Assembly: GCF_033406955.1 (NCBI RefSeq)
Contig: NZ_CP137734.1
Coordinates: 1,116,001-1,180,000 of the forward strand
DNA length: 64,000 nt
Reading direction: 5' to 3'
DNA from: Streptomyces violaceoruber
GTDB taxonomy: Bacteria > Actinomycetota > Actinomycetes > Streptomycetales > Streptomycetaceae
Shown: positions 53,807 to 63,060 of the stretch, piece by piece
Layout of the letters: every line of letters starts with the position of its first letter
Numbering within the stretch: position 1 is the first letter of the stretch
Program-made: the position numbers and the translations under genes
Notes under the pieces: model-generated
What the model was told of the DNA's origin: nothing
Seen by the model: the letters and a program-made list of their open reading frames with translations, nothing else
Databases searched by the model: none

Positions 53807-55123
53807 TCACTTGCTGGGCATCTGCTGCTGTGCCTTGGCGAGCTTCTCCTTGACGGACTCGGTGGTCACCTCGCGTCCGTTCGCGGCGTCGGCGAAGAGT
53901 TCCTTGACGGCGGTGCCGACCGCGGTCTCGAACTGCGACTCGTCGGGCACCTGGGGCAGGGCCGCGGCGCTGGTGGCGAGGGTCTCGCGGAGCACGGCGG
54001 TGGCCTGGGTGTTGAACGCCGGGTCGGACTGGGCGGCCTTGACCGGCGGGATGGAGCCGTAGGCCTTGTTGAGGAGCTTCTGCTCGGCGTCGCTCGTCAT
54101 GAACTTCACGAACTTGGTGGCGCCGTCGAGGTTGTCGCTGTTCTTGAAGACGGCCATGTTGATACCGGCGACCATGGAGTTGGTGGCCTTGCCGGCGCCG
54201 GGGGCCCCGGACGGGACGGGCGCGGGGGCGACTCCCCACTCGTCGTCCTTCATGCCCATGGTCTTGAAGGTGGCGGAGGCGGTCTGCCACAGCACCATCG
54301 CGGTCTTGCCCTTGGCGAAGTCGCTGAGGGACTGGTTCTGCGCGTACTCGGCGTTGCCGGGTGCGACGACCTTGTCCTGGGCCATCAGGTCGACGTACTG
54401 CTTGACGGCGGCGACGGCTCCGTCGGAGGTGAAGTCGGGCTTGCCGTCGGCGGTGAAGAAGTCGGCGCCGTGCTGCTTGGCGAGGACGAAGACCTGGTGG
54501 ATGTTGTTGGACAGGTTGGAGCCCTCCGCGCCCAGGCCCCACTTGCCGTCCCTGGAGATCTTCCTGCCGGTCTCGACCAGCTCGTCCCAGGTGGCCGGGG
54601 GCTTGGTGATGCCGGCGTCGGCGAACATCTGCTTGTTGTAGTAGAGCGCGTAGGCCATCGAGTACAGCGGGACCGCGGCCGGGTCCTGGCCCTCGACGCC
54701 GGTGGAGCCGAGCGCGGAGTCGACGAAGCGGTCCCTGCCGCCGATCTTCTCGAAGTTCTTGGCGTCCCAGGGCAGCAGGGCGCCGGTGGCCTGGAGGGAG
54801 GCGCTCCAGGTGTTGCCGATGTTCAGGACGTCGGGGCCCTGTCCCGAGGTGGTGGCGGTGAGGATCCGGTTCAGCAGGTCGGACCAGGGCACCACCTCCA
54901 GCTTCACCTTGATGCCGGTCTCCTTCTCGAACTTGTCGAGTTCGGGCTGGAGGACCTTCTTGTCGACCTCGACGCTGGCGCCCTGGTTGGAGGCCCAGTA
55001 GGTGAGTTCCTTCGGCGAGTCGTTGGATCCGCCGCCCGAGGAGGAGCCCCCTCCGCAGGCCGTGGCGGCGAGTGCGAGAGACATGGTGACGGCGCCTACG
55101 GCCGCGGCTCGGATGCTGCGCAT
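53807..55123 (-). CDS. Extracellular solute-binding lipoprotein of a sugar ABC transporter
   Basis: The 438-residue protein has a lipoprotein signal ending in LAATACGG (lipobox with Cys near residue 23) and a family-1 binding fold: LTYWASNQGASVEVDKKVLQ near the start, then VVPWSDLLNRILTATTSGQGPDV. Family-1 proteins bind oligosaccharides. AGGAG lies four bases upstream of the ATG. It is the first gene of the operon and has the promoter and ROK-like site described below. The downstream GH1 suggests a beta-glucoside ligand, which is inferred. Confidence 0.92.
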   Translation of the reverse strand: MRSIRAAAVGAVTMSLALAATACGGGSSSGGGSNDSPKELTYWASNQGASVEVDKKVLQPELDKFEKETGIKVKLEVVPWSDLLNRILTATTSGQGPDVLNIGNTWSASLQATGALLPWDAKNFEKIGGRDRFVDSALGSTGVEGQDPAAVPLYSMAYALYYNKQMFADAGITKPPATWDELVETGRKISRDGKWGLGAEGSNLSNNIHQVFVLAKQHGADFFTADGKPDFTSDGAVAAVKQYVDLMAQDKVVAPGNAEYAQNQSLSDFAKGKTAMVLWQTASATFKTMGMKDDEWGVAPAPVPSGAPGAGKATNSMVAGINMAVFKNSDNLDGATKFVKFMTSDAEQKLLNKAYGSIPPVKAAQSDPAFNTQATAVLRETLATSAAALPQVPDESQFETAVGTAVKELFADAANGREVTTESVKEKLAKAQQQMPSK

Positions 55124-55203
55124 GGCTCCTGGGTCCTTCCGGGAGTCGGTCGGGAAGTCCCGACGGCGGCTTCGGCTGTTTCCCTTCCGAAGCCCCTCAT
55201 GGC

Positions 55204-55224
55204 TTAATTTAGGACGTGAGTTAA
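55204..55224. promoter_or_regulatory. ROK-type operator candidate overlapping the ABC operon promoter
   Basis: The site has TTAA arms 13 bases apart (TTAATTTAGGACG, then TGAGTTAA) and is far more AT-rich than its surroundings. It overlaps the -10 hexamer of the leftward promoter and lies between the ABC operon and the divergent ROK gene, as expected for ROK repression. Confidence 0.6.
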
Positions 55225-55247
55225 ACCCCGAGAGAAAGACTCGTCAA
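55219..55247 (-). promoter_or_regulatory. Promoter of the sugar ABC-GH1 operon
   Basis: On the minus strand, TTGACG (55247-55242) is followed after exactly 17 bases by TTAACT (55224-55219). The spacing and match are good for a vegetative promoter. It lies about 95 bases upstream of the binding-protein start and is overlapped by the ROK-like site. Confidence 0.6.
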
Positions 55248-55298
55248 GGTCTCTCGCACGTTCGAGGGGCACGCGGGGGCGGCAAAGGGAGGGGCCGG

Positions 55299-56624
55299 AT
55301 GGCCAGGCACGGCGGGCGCACGGTCCGTGACCTGCGGCGGGAGAGCCGCAGCACCGTTCTGCAACGGTTGTATTTCGACGGGCCGATGAGCCGGCTCGCA
55401 CTGGGCTCGGCGGCCGGCCTGAGTTCGGGTTCCGTCAGCAACGTGGTCGCCGAGCTGATGGCCGACGGACTCGTGGAGGAGGCGGGCACCCTCGGCGCGG
55501 ACGGCGGGCGGCCGCGCACCCTCGTCCGGGTCGCGGCGGACCGGGGGCGGCTCGTCGGCGTCGACGTCGGCGAGACCCGGGTGCGCGTGGAGCTGTTCGA
55601 CCTGTCGATGTCCGAACTCGCCCGGACGGAGCGCGTGCTGCCCGGACACGGGTCACGCTCCTACGACGTCGGCGTGGTCGCCGGGCACATCCTCGACGGG
55701 GTCGCGGAGGTGCTCGGCGCCGACCGCGCCGACGGCCGGGTGCAGGGCCGCGGTGAGCTGCTGGGGGTCGGCATCGGTGTCCCCGGAATCGTCGAGTACA
55801 CGGCCGACGGCACCCTGGTGCACGGCCAGACCGTCGGCTGGGACGCGGTCCCGCTGGAGGCGCTGCTGCGCGACTCGGGCCGACTGCCCGCGCACGTACC
55901 GCTGTTCGTCGAGAACGGCGCCAGGACGCTGGGGCAGGCCGAGATGTGGTTCGGCGGCGGTCGCGGCGCGCGCAACGCCGTGGTCGTGCTCTTCGGCTCC
56001 GGGGTCGGCGCGTGCGTCGTCACCGACGAGGTCGAGCAGGGACGTGCGGTGGAGTGGGGGCACCTGACGGTACGGGTGCGAGGGCGCCGCTGCCGGTGCG
56101 GCGCACGGGGCTGCCTGGAGGCGTACGCCGGGGCGGAGGCACTGCTCGCGCGGTGGCGGGAGGCGGGTGGACAGCCGCCGTCCGGGGCCGACGAGGAGGC
56201 CGCGCTCACCGCCCTGCTGTCCGCCGCCCGGCCCGGGGACGGGGGCGAACCGGATCCGGTGGCGGCGGAGGTCCTCGCGGAGACCGCCGAGTACCTGGGC
56301 GCGGGGCTGGCCGACCTGGTCAACCTCTTCCAGCCCGAGCGGGTCCTGGTGGGCGGCTGGGCCGGACTCCAGCTGGGCCCGGCCTTCCTGGAGTCCGTCC
56401 GGGCCCACACACTCGCCCACGCCCTGCGGCACCCCGCCGGGCGGGTGGGCATCGCGCTGGGCCGCCTCGGGCCCGACGCGGTGACGGTGGGCGCCGCGAT
56501 CCTGCCCCTGGCGGCTTTCTTCGCCCGCGGCGGCCGGCGTCCGCCGGTCGACTCCCCCGCGCCGGCCCCGGCGTGGCGGGCCGCTCTCGGAGGAAGGCTG
56601 GCGGCGCGGCGGGGCGGAGGATGA
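55299..56624 (+). CDS. ROK-family transcriptional regulator
   Basis: The 441-residue protein has an N-terminal winged helix (LYFDGPMSRLALGSAAGLSSGSVSNVVAELMADGLVEE, about 25-60) and a ROK sugar-kinase-like domain: LLGVGIGVPGIV (near 150-161), the VLFGSGVGACVV loop and the zinc-type CRCGARGCLEAYAG (near 266-279). ROK repressors respond to sugars. The ATG at 55299 follows GGGAGGGG by six bases. It diverges from the ABC-GH1 operon and is the likely regulator of it. Confidence 0.92.
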   Translation: MARHGGRTVRDLRRESRSTVLQRLYFDGPMSRLALGSAAGLSSGSVSNVVAELMADGLVEEAGTLGADGGRPRTLVRVAADRGRLVGVDVGETRVRVELFDLSMSELARTERVLPGHGSRSYDVGVVAGHILDGVAEVLGADRADGRVQGRGELLGVGIGVPGIVEYTADGTLVHGQTVGWDAVPLEALLRDSGRLPAHVPLFVENGARTLGQAEMWFGGGRGARNAVVVLFGSGVGACVVTDEVEQGRAVEWGHLTVRVRGRRCRCGARGCLEAYAGAEALLARWREAGGQPPSGADEEAALTALLSAARPGDGGEPDPVAAEVLAETAEYLGAGLADLVNLFQPERVLVGGWAGLQLGPAFLESVRAHTLAHALRHPAGRVGIALGRLGPDAVTVGAAILPLAAFFARGGRRPPVDSPAPAPAWRAALGGRLAARRGGG

Positions 56625-56684
56625 GGCCGTGCGCACGGCGCGTGCAGCGGCAGGTGCGTGGACTAGGCTGAGCCGGCCGGCAGG

Positions 56685-56757
56685 GGCTTCCGGGGAAGGA
56701 CGTCCGGGAAGGGCTTCCGCGAAGGGCGGCCGGGAAGGGCGGCCGGGAGCGGCCCGG
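56685..56757. repeat. GC-rich imperfect repeats upstream of the TetR gene
   Basis: GGGCGGCCGGGA is present twice, with related GGGAAGG and GGCTTCCG units nearby, in the 165-base gap between the ROK and TetR genes. No regulatory meaning is evident. Confidence 0.4.
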
Positions 56758-56789
56758 TGGAGATTGATCGCGACAGGGAGAACGACGAG

Positions 56790-57443
56790 ATGGCAGGCCG
56801 AAGGCGCTGGTCGACCGAGCAGATCCTGGACGCCGCGGCGGAGCTGCTGCTCGCGGGCGACGCCGAGACGTTCAGCGTGCGCAAGCTCGCCGCGTCGCTG
56901 GGGACCGACTCCTCCAGCCTCTACCGGCACTTCCGCAACAAGACCGAACTGCTGCGCGCGGTCGCCGACCGGATCCTGCTGTCCGCCATGGACGGCTACC
57001 GGCCCGAGGGCGACTGGAAGCAGCGCCTCACCGCCGTGGCCCTGCGTCTGCGGGAGTCCTTCGGGCAGCAGCCGCAGCTCGCCGCGGTCTGGGGGCGGCA
57101 CGGGTCGGGCGGCACGGGCTCCCGGCTGATGATGGAAGAGGTGCTGCAGGCCCTGCGCGCCTCGGGCCTGCCCGACGACGAGATCCCGGCGCGCTACCAC
57201 CGGCTCGTGATCCTGATCTCCTCACTGATCACCGCCGAGGGCGGATTCGGCGCCGTCGGTGCCCAGGAGCACGAGCAGGGCATGGAGCAGTTCCGGGTCG
57301 CGGTGCTGGGCGCCGACCCCGAGCGCTTCCCCGCGCTGTCCCACTTCGCCCGGGAGATCCGCCCGCTGGGCGCGGACCGCGGCGCCGCCTTCGAGGAGAT
57401 CCTCGCCGCCCACCTCGCGCACCTCGAGGCCGCGGCCCCCTGA
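56790..57443 (+). CDS. TetR-family transcriptional regulator
   Basis: The 217-residue protein has the TetR N-terminal HTH (ILDAAAELLLAGDAETFSVRKLAASLGTDSSSLYRHFRNKTELL, about 11-54) and a helical ligand domain. The ATG at 56790 follows GGGAG eight bases upstream; a GTG at 56757 would add 11 residues. It lies after the ROK gene on the same strand and converges on the LacI gene. Its targets are not visible. Confidence 0.9.
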   Translation: MAGRRRWSTEQILDAAAELLLAGDAETFSVRKLAASLGTDSSSLYRHFRNKTELLRAVADRILLSAMDGYRPEGDWKQRLTAVALRLRESFGQQPQLAAVWGRHGSGGTGSRLMMEEVLQALRASGLPDDEIPARYHRLVILISSLITAEGGFGAVGAQEHEQGMEQFRVAVLGADPERFPALSHFAREIRPLGADRGAAFEEILAAHLAHLEAAAP

Positions 57444-57458
57444 TCCGGGCCGCCCGCG

Positions 57459-58499
57459 CTACGCCGACTCCCGTACCACCAGCTCCGGGTCGAAGACGAC
57501 CGACGTGGGCTCGCCGCGCGCACCCTTGATGTGGTCGTCGAGGAGACGGGCCATCGTGGCCGCCATCTCCTCCACGGGCTGCCGCACGGTGGTCAGCCGG
57601 GGCCGGCAGGTGACGGCCACGCTGGAGTCGTCGAAGCCGACGACCGCGACGTCCTGCGGCACCCGGCGCCCGTGGTCGCGCAGCACCTGGACGGCGCCCT
57701 GGGCCATCAGGTCGTTGGCGGTGAACACACCGTCGGTGTCCGGGTGTTCGGCGAGCAGGGACGTCATCGCGGCCATGCCGCTGTCCACCGTGAAGCCGCC
57801 CTCGGCCACCGGCACGTACGGGTGCCCGTGCCGGGCCAGGGTGTCGCGGAAGCCGGCCAGGCGCTCCTGGCTGGCCGCGACCGCCAGCGGGCCCGCGACG
57901 GTGGCTATCCGGCGGCACCCCCGCTCCAGCAGGTGCTCGGCGGCGAGCCGGCCGCCCTCGCGGTGGGCCAGGTCGACGTAGCTCAGCGGCACGGGGCGGC
58001 CCGGACGCGCGAACAGCACCGCCGGCAGTCCGGCTCCGGCGAGCAGCGCGGGCAGCGGGTCGTCGGGGTGCGTGGACACCACCAGCGCGCCGTCCGCACC
58101 GCCCTGCCTCAGGTAGGCCACGACCTCCTGCCGGGCCTCGGGCGTCTCGGCGAACATCAGCACCGGATGCATCCTGCGCGGCCGCAGGTGCCCGACCACG
58201 CCGCCGACGACGCGGCCGAAGAACGGGTCGGCGAAGACCCGCGTGGCGAAGGCGTTCTGCTCCGTGTCCGTGGCGTCGCCCGCGCCCGAGACGACCAGCG
58301 CGACGGTGGTCGTGCGCCGGGTCACCAGCTGCCTGGCGGCCTGATTGGGCGCGTACCCGGTCCGTTCGATGGCCCGGCGGACCAGGTCCTGGATGGCCGG
58401 GTCCACGTTGCGGACGCCGTTGACCACCCGCGAGACGGTGGCCCGGGAGACGCCAGCCTCCCGGGCCACGTCCTCCAGGGTCGGGGCCTGTCTGCTCAT
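57459..58499 (-). CDS. LacI-family transcriptional regulator
   Basis: The 346-residue regulator has an N-terminal HTH (TLEDVAREAGVSRATVSRVVNG, about 7-28), the hinge region to about 60, and a periplasmic-binding-like sugar domain (TTTVALVVSGAGD, then DGVFTANDLMAQGAVQVLRDHGRRVPQDVAVVGFDD). It lies just downstream of the GH3 gene on the same strand, and a CG-centred palindrome is present in between. It probably controls the GH3 enzyme and itself. Confidence 0.93.
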   Translation of the reverse strand: MSRQAPTLEDVAREAGVSRATVSRVVNGVRNVDPAIQDLVRRAIERTGYAPNQAARQLVTRRTTTVALVVSGAGDATDTEQNAFATRVFADPFFGRVVGGVVGHLRPRRMHPVLMFAETPEARQEVVAYLRQGGADGALVVSTHPDDPLPALLAGAGLPAVLFARPGRPVPLSYVDLAHREGGRLAAEHLLERGCRRIATVAGPLAVAASQERLAGFRDTLARHGHPYVPVAEGGFTVDSGMAAMTSLLAEHPDTDGVFTANDLMAQGAVQVLRDHGRRVPQDVAVVGFDDSSVAVTCRPRLTTVRQPVEEMAATMARLLDDHIKGARGEPTSVVFDPELVVRESA

Positions 58500-58534
58500 G
58501 CCCGCACCCTAACCGGCGGGGTCCGGCGCACGGT

Positions 58535-58544
58535 AGAGCGCTCT
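58535..58544. promoter_or_regulatory. LacI-type operator candidate upstream of lacI
   Basis: AGAGCGCTCT is a perfect palindrome centred on CG, like other LacI-family operators (CebR sites have a GAGCGCTC core). It is 35-45 bases upstream of the lacI start, which suggests autoregulation. Confidence 0.55.
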
Positions 58545-58595
58545 CCGCGCCCCCGCGCTCTCCGCGCCCTGCCCGCCGCGCTCCGTCCGCCACCC

Positions 58596-61166
58596 TCACG
58601 CGGAAGCCGTAGGCACCACCTCCACCTCCGCGGCCAGCGGCACGTCCCCCGCCGACCGCCCGGCCAGCACCCGGCAGGGCCCCGCCTCCGTACGCCAGGC
58701 GTGCTCCGCCACCGACCAGTGGCGCAGGGCCCGCGCCGGTACGCGCACCGTCGCCGTCACCGTCTCCCCCGGGCGCGCCCGCACCGCCGCGTACCCGGCG
58801 AGCCAACGCGCGGGACGGTCGAGGGCCGACGCGGGCCGGGCCAGGTACACCTGGACGACCTCCCGGCCCGCTCGCGCACCGGTGTTGCGCACCCGCACGC
58901 GCACGGTGAGGCCGTCGCCCGCCCGGGTCACCGGCGGGACGGTCAGCTCCTCGTACCGCCACGTCGTGTAGCCGAGCCCGTGTCCGAACCAGTAGGCGGG
59001 CGTGCGGTGGTGGCGCAGCCAGCCCCGGTGACCGAGGTGCAGTCCCTCGTCGTAGTCGAGGCGGCCGCCGTCGGGGCGGGTGCGGGTGACCGGGGCGTCG
59101 GCGAGGACGGTCGGCCAGGTGGTGGGCAGTCGTCCGCCCGGCTCGGCGTGCCCGAAGAGCACGTCGGCCAGTCCACCGCCGCCCTCCTGTCCGGGAAACC
59201 AGGCCAGCAGCACCGCGCCCGCCTGCTCCCGCCACGGCAGTTCCACCGGGCCGCCGCTGTTGACGACGGCGACGGTGCGCGGGTTGGCGGCCGCGACGGC
59301 GCGGACCAGCGCGTCCTGGGTGGCGCCGAGCGCCAGGTCCGTACGGTCGTAGCCCTCCGACTCCCCGTGCTCGGTGGTGCCGACGACCACGACCGCGGCG
59401 TCCGCCGCACCGGCCGCGCGGACGGCCTCGGCGAGCGACGCGGTCACGTCCGGGGCGGGCGGGGCCGCGACGAGGACGGTCGCCCGGCCGGTGCCGGGTG
59501 CCAGCTCGCGCCGGGCCACCAGCAGGGTGTCCCGGCCGGCGGTGAGGTCGGCGGTGGCGTACTGGGCGGGCGGGTTGACGTGCATCACCGCCGGATCGTC
59601 GGTGGACGGCGGGAAGTCCCCCTCCAGCAGGGTGCGTCCGTCCGTCGTCAGGCTCATCCGGCCGAACCCGGCCACGCCCAGGGACCAGGAGCCGCCGGTG
59701 CGGGGACACAGCCGGGCGCGGATCTCGACGGTGTGCGCGCCCGGCACCAGGCGGGGCTCCAGCAGGCGCCCGCCGCGGCGCCGTTCGGCGTACAGCTCGC
59801 GGCCGTCCGCGTCGAGCATCCGCAGCAGGACGCCGGGCAGCCCCGAGCGCGGGTCGGTGCAGGTGTCCGGGTCCAGTGGGGGCGCGGGGCCGTCCGGCCG
59901 GGGGCCCGGGACGTGCACGACGCGGGCCCGGCCGCACAGTTCGGCCCGGATGCCGTCGAGGACGGACACCTCGTCCCGCGGGAAGACGCCCGCGCTGCCG
60001 CCGCCCTGGGTACGGGTCCGCGCGGCGTGCGCGCCGATCACGGCGACCGTCCCGAGGTGCTCGGGGTCGAGTGGCAGGACGTCCTTGTTGGCCAGCAGCA
60101 CGGCCCCGGCGGCGACGGCACGACGGGCCAGCGCCCGCCCGTCCCCGGCACGCCGCGGTCGGGGCCCGGACGGCTTCGCACCGTGCGCCGGGCCCCGGCC
60201 CGGGAGGCCCTCCGCGCCGGACGACGGGCCAGCGCCCGCCGCACCCTCCGCACCCGGCGAGTCGGCCGGCCTGCCCGGGACCGGCGACCGGGACGCGTCG
60301 CGCCCGCCCAGCGCGCCCAGCCACGCCGCGAGTCGCAGCAGGCGCCGTGCCTTGTCGTCGACGGCCGGTTCGGGCACCGCGCCCTCGGCCACCGCGCGGG
60401 CCAGCGCCTCGCCCCAGGGGCCGTCGGGACCCGGCATGGCGAGGTCGAGACCGGCGCGGGCGGTGCCGGTCGTGCCGCGCACCGCGCCCCAGTCGGACAC
60501 GACGACGCCGTCGAAGCCCCACTCGCTCTTCAGCGGGTCGGTGAGCAGGGCGTTCGCGGTCATCGTGGTGCCGTTGACCGCGTTGTACCCCGCCATGACG
60601 AGCCGGACCCCGGCGGCCACCGCCGCCTCGAAGGGGGCGAGGTAGACCTCTCGCAGCGCCCGTTCGCCCACCCGCACGTCGACGGTGAGGCGGTCGGTCT
60701 CGGAGTCGTTGGCCACGTAGTGCTTGGCGGTGGCGGCCACGCCGTGCGCCTGGATCCCGCGGACCAGCGCGGCGCCGATCCGGCCGGTCAGCTCGGGGTC
60801 CTCGGAGAGGCACTCGAAGTGCCGGCCGCCCAGCGGGCTGCGGTGCAGGTTGAGGGTCGGGGCGAGGAGGACGTCCACGCCCTTGCGCCGGGCCTCGGCG
60901 GCGAGCAGGCCACCGAGGTCTTCGACCAGCGCCTCGTCCCAGGTGGCGGCGAGCGCCGAGGCGGAGGGCAGCAGGAGAGAGGTGCTCCGCTCGTCCCAGG
61001 CCTCGCCCCGTACGCCCGCCGGACCGTCCGACATCACCAACTCCCGCAGCTCCACCGCTGGTTCCGCCCTCGTGCGCCAGGTCGTGGCGCCGTTCAGCAG
61101 CAGTGCGCGGGCGCGTGGTGTCAGCTTGCCGAGCAGCCGGTCGATCTCTTCGTCACTCGTCCCCAC
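58596..61166 (-). CDS. GH3 family beta-glucosidase with a PA14-like insertion
   Basis: The 856-residue protein has an N-terminal GH3 barrel with KHYVANDSE (148-156) and nucleophile Asp225 in VVVSDWG. A PA14-like insertion follows (about 420-540: LRMLDADGRELYAERRRGG), then the C-terminal GH3 sandwich and a fibronectin III-like tail (about 770-856). No signal peptide is present, so it works inside the cell, probably on oligo-glucosides. It is followed by a LacI regulator gene (about 97 bases) and preceded by a secreted glycosidase gene (31 bases upstream), all on the minus strand. Confidence 0.93.
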   Translation of the reverse strand: MGTSDEEIDRLLGKLTPRARALLLNGATTWRTRAEPAVELRELVMSDGPAGVRGEAWDERSTSLLLPSASALAATWDEALVEDLGGLLAAEARRKGVDVLLAPTLNLHRSPLGGRHFECLSEDPELTGRIGAALVRGIQAHGVAATAKHYVANDSETDRLTVDVRVGERALREVYLAPFEAAVAAGVRLVMAGYNAVNGTTMTANALLTDPLKSEWGFDGVVVSDWGAVRGTTGTARAGLDLAMPGPDGPWGEALARAVAEGAVPEPAVDDKARRLLRLAAWLGALGGRDASRSPVPGRPADSPGAEGAAGAGPSSGAEGLPGRGPAHGAKPSGPRPRRAGDGRALARRAVAAGAVLLANKDVLPLDPEHLGTVAVIGAHAARTRTQGGGSAGVFPRDEVSVLDGIRAELCGRARVVHVPGPRPDGPAPPLDPDTCTDPRSGLPGVLLRMLDADGRELYAERRRGGRLLEPRLVPGAHTVEIRARLCPRTGGSWSLGVAGFGRMSLTTDGRTLLEGDFPPSTDDPAVMHVNPPAQYATADLTAGRDTLLVARRELAPGTGRATVLVAAPPAPDVTASLAEAVRAAGAADAAVVVVGTTEHGESEGYDRTDLALGATQDALVRAVAAANPRTVAVVNSGGPVELPWREQAGAVLLAWFPGQEGGGGLADVLFGHAEPGGRLPTTWPTVLADAPVTRTRPDGGRLDYDEGLHLGHRGWLRHHRTPAYWFGHGLGYTTWRYEELTVPPVTRAGDGLTVRVRVRNTGARAGREVVQVYLARPASALDRPARWLAGYAAVRARPGETVTATVRVPARALRHWSVAEHAWRTEAGPCRVLAGRSAGDVPLAAEVEVVPTASA

Positions 61167-61197
61167 CCGGGTCTCCCCCTTCCCCTCGTCCCCGGCG

Positions 61198-62967
61198 TCA
61201 GGCGTAGACGCCGAACTCGTACAGCGAGTAGCCGTAACCCGTGCCGCGTGCGGTGCCGTTGACGCGTACGTAGCGGCCGGTGCCGGACACGTCGAGGGTG
61301 TCGACGCCGCCGTTGCCGTCGGTCACCGCGGACACGGTCCGCCAGTTCTGTCCGTCGTCCGAGGTCTGGACGGTGTAGGCCTTGGCGTAGGAGGACTCCC
61401 AGTACAGCTGGACGTGCCGGAAGCCGGTGCGGGTGCCGAGGTCCACCTGGAGCCACTGCGGGTCGCTCCAGTCGCTGGCCCACCGGGTGACCGGGTTCCC
61501 GTCCACGGCGTTGGCGGCGGTGCAGGGGCAGTCGCCGTAACTCGGCTGGAAGGAGGACGCGGTGACCGGTTTGCCGAGGGCGACGTTCGTACCGTCGACG
61601 GCGGGCGGCACGACCCGCGCCGAGAGGGTCTCGACGCCGACGTTGCCCCGGCCGTCGGTGGCCTTGACGTACAGCTTCCAGACGCCGGGCCGCTCGGGGG
61701 CGGTGACCTTGAGGCGTCCACCGCCCAGGTCGGTGACGGGCAAGGGGGTCAACTGCTTGCTCTGGTCGATGTAGTTGCTGTTGGCCAGCACCTCGTACGC
61801 GATCGGGTCGCCGTCCGGGTCGGTGGCGCGCACCGTGAGGACCAGGTCCTTGCCGGCCTGCACCTTGCCCGCGTCGCCCTCGACGCCGAAGCCGCTCACC
61901 ACCGGCGGGGTGTTGTCGTGCGAGGTGTCACCGCCGTAGGCCCGCTTCACGGCGTAGTACGACAGCCGCTTCTGGCCCGCGGGCAGCAGGTTGAACCAGA
62001 TGCCGCCGAAGTCGTACTCGGTGCCGTAGTGGAACAGGGTCGCGCCCAGGGCGACGCCGCGGTGCCCGGTGACGCAGTTCCACGCGTCGGTGTACCCCTG
62101 CGCCTTGGCCCGGTCGGTCGGTTCCTCCGGTACGCCGTTGGCGTCGTCCGGCACCTCCCACTCGCCGGCCGGTCCGGACTCGGTGACGATGTACGGCTTG
62201 GTGTAGCCGCCCTGTTCCCACGCGGAGCGCACGTCGCACACGGCGTCGTAGGAGTTGACGGCGTACAGGTCCAGGTCGGGGGCGTTCTTCTGATAGTAGG
62301 GCCAGGCGCCGACCCAGGCGTCGGTGGAGGTGACCGGGTGGTTCGGGTCGACGGCGTGGATCTTCTTGGCGACGTCGTTGACGAACGTGGTGTAGGCGTC
62401 GCGCTGGCGCTCCAGCTCGTCGCCGCCGTAGCAGTTCTGCAGGCCGAGCACCGACTCGTTGCCGACGTTCCACATCAGGACGCCGGGGTGGTCCTTGTAC
62501 TCCTGGACCCAGCGCGGGAACTCGGCGAGCATCTGGTCCTTGTACGCGGTGTCGGTGAGGTAGTTGACACAGCCGCCGCTGCCCGGGCCGCCGCCGGGCT
62601 GGAGCCAGAAGCCGGCGATGACCTTGACGCCGTGGGCGGCGGCGGAGTCGAGGAGGGGGCGGCTGCTCGCGTCGGTGCCCCAGGTGCGGATGGTGTTGAC
62701 GCCCATGGACGCCAGGTCGGGCAGGTACCGGTCGGCGTCGGCGGGGGACGGGCCCCAGGTGAGGCCCTTGACCGTGTAGGGGCTGCCGTCCACGGTCAGC
62801 TGCCAGTCGCCCTGGCCGCCGGTGACCTTCACGACGCTGCCGGCGGCGTGCGCCTGTGCGGCGGGCAGCGCGGTGAGCGCGCCGAGCGTGAGCAGGCCGG
62901 CCGTCAGGGGGGCGGTGAGTCTGCGGGCGGGGGTGAGTCTGCTGGTGGGGGTGCGGGGTCGGCTCAT
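61198..62967 (-). CDS. Secreted clan-A glycoside hydrolase with a discoidin (F5/8 C, CBM32-like) module
   Basis: The 589-residue protein has a signal peptide (about 1-42), a TIM-barrel catalytic part (about 45-330) with acid/base Glu in WNVGNESV (near 170) and nucleophile Glu in IVTESGPAGE (near 260), an Ig-like domain (about 350-440) and a C-terminal discoidin-like module (about 450-589: NVALGKPVTASSFQ). The barrel shows GH2/GH5-type clan-A patterns but the family number cannot be fixed by eye. It is secreted, so it probably releases sugars for the importer and the cytoplasmic enzymes. Confidence 0.85.
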   Translation of the reverse strand: MSRPRTPTSRLTPARRLTAPLTAGLLTLGALTALPAAQAHAAGSVVKVTGGQGDWQLTVDGSPYTVKGLTWGPSPADADRYLPDLASMGVNTIRTWGTDASSRPLLDSAAAHGVKVIAGFWLQPGGGPGSGGCVNYLTDTAYKDQMLAEFPRWVQEYKDHPGVLMWNVGNESVLGLQNCYGGDELERQRDAYTTFVNDVAKKIHAVDPNHPVTSTDAWVGAWPYYQKNAPDLDLYAVNSYDAVCDVRSAWEQGGYTKPYIVTESGPAGEWEVPDDANGVPEEPTDRAKAQGYTDAWNCVTGHRGVALGATLFHYGTEYDFGGIWFNLLPAGQKRLSYYAVKRAYGGDTSHDNTPPVVSGFGVEGDAGKVQAGKDLVLTVRATDPDGDPIAYEVLANSNYIDQSKQLTPLPVTDLGGGRLKVTAPERPGVWKLYVKATDGRGNVGVETLSARVVPPAVDGTNVALGKPVTASSFQPSYGDCPCTAANAVDGNPVTRWASDWSDPQWLQVDLGTRTGFRHVQLYWESSYAKAYTVQTSDDGQNWRTVSAVTDGNGGVDTLDVSGTGRYVRVNGTARGTGYGYSLYEFGVYA

Positions 62968-63060
62968 CGGGATGTGTCTCCGGTCTGCGGGGTATGGGGG
63001 GCCGGCCCGGCCGTGGCGGGGGCGGGGACGGCCGGGCCGGTCTCGTGGGCCGAGGGGCGG

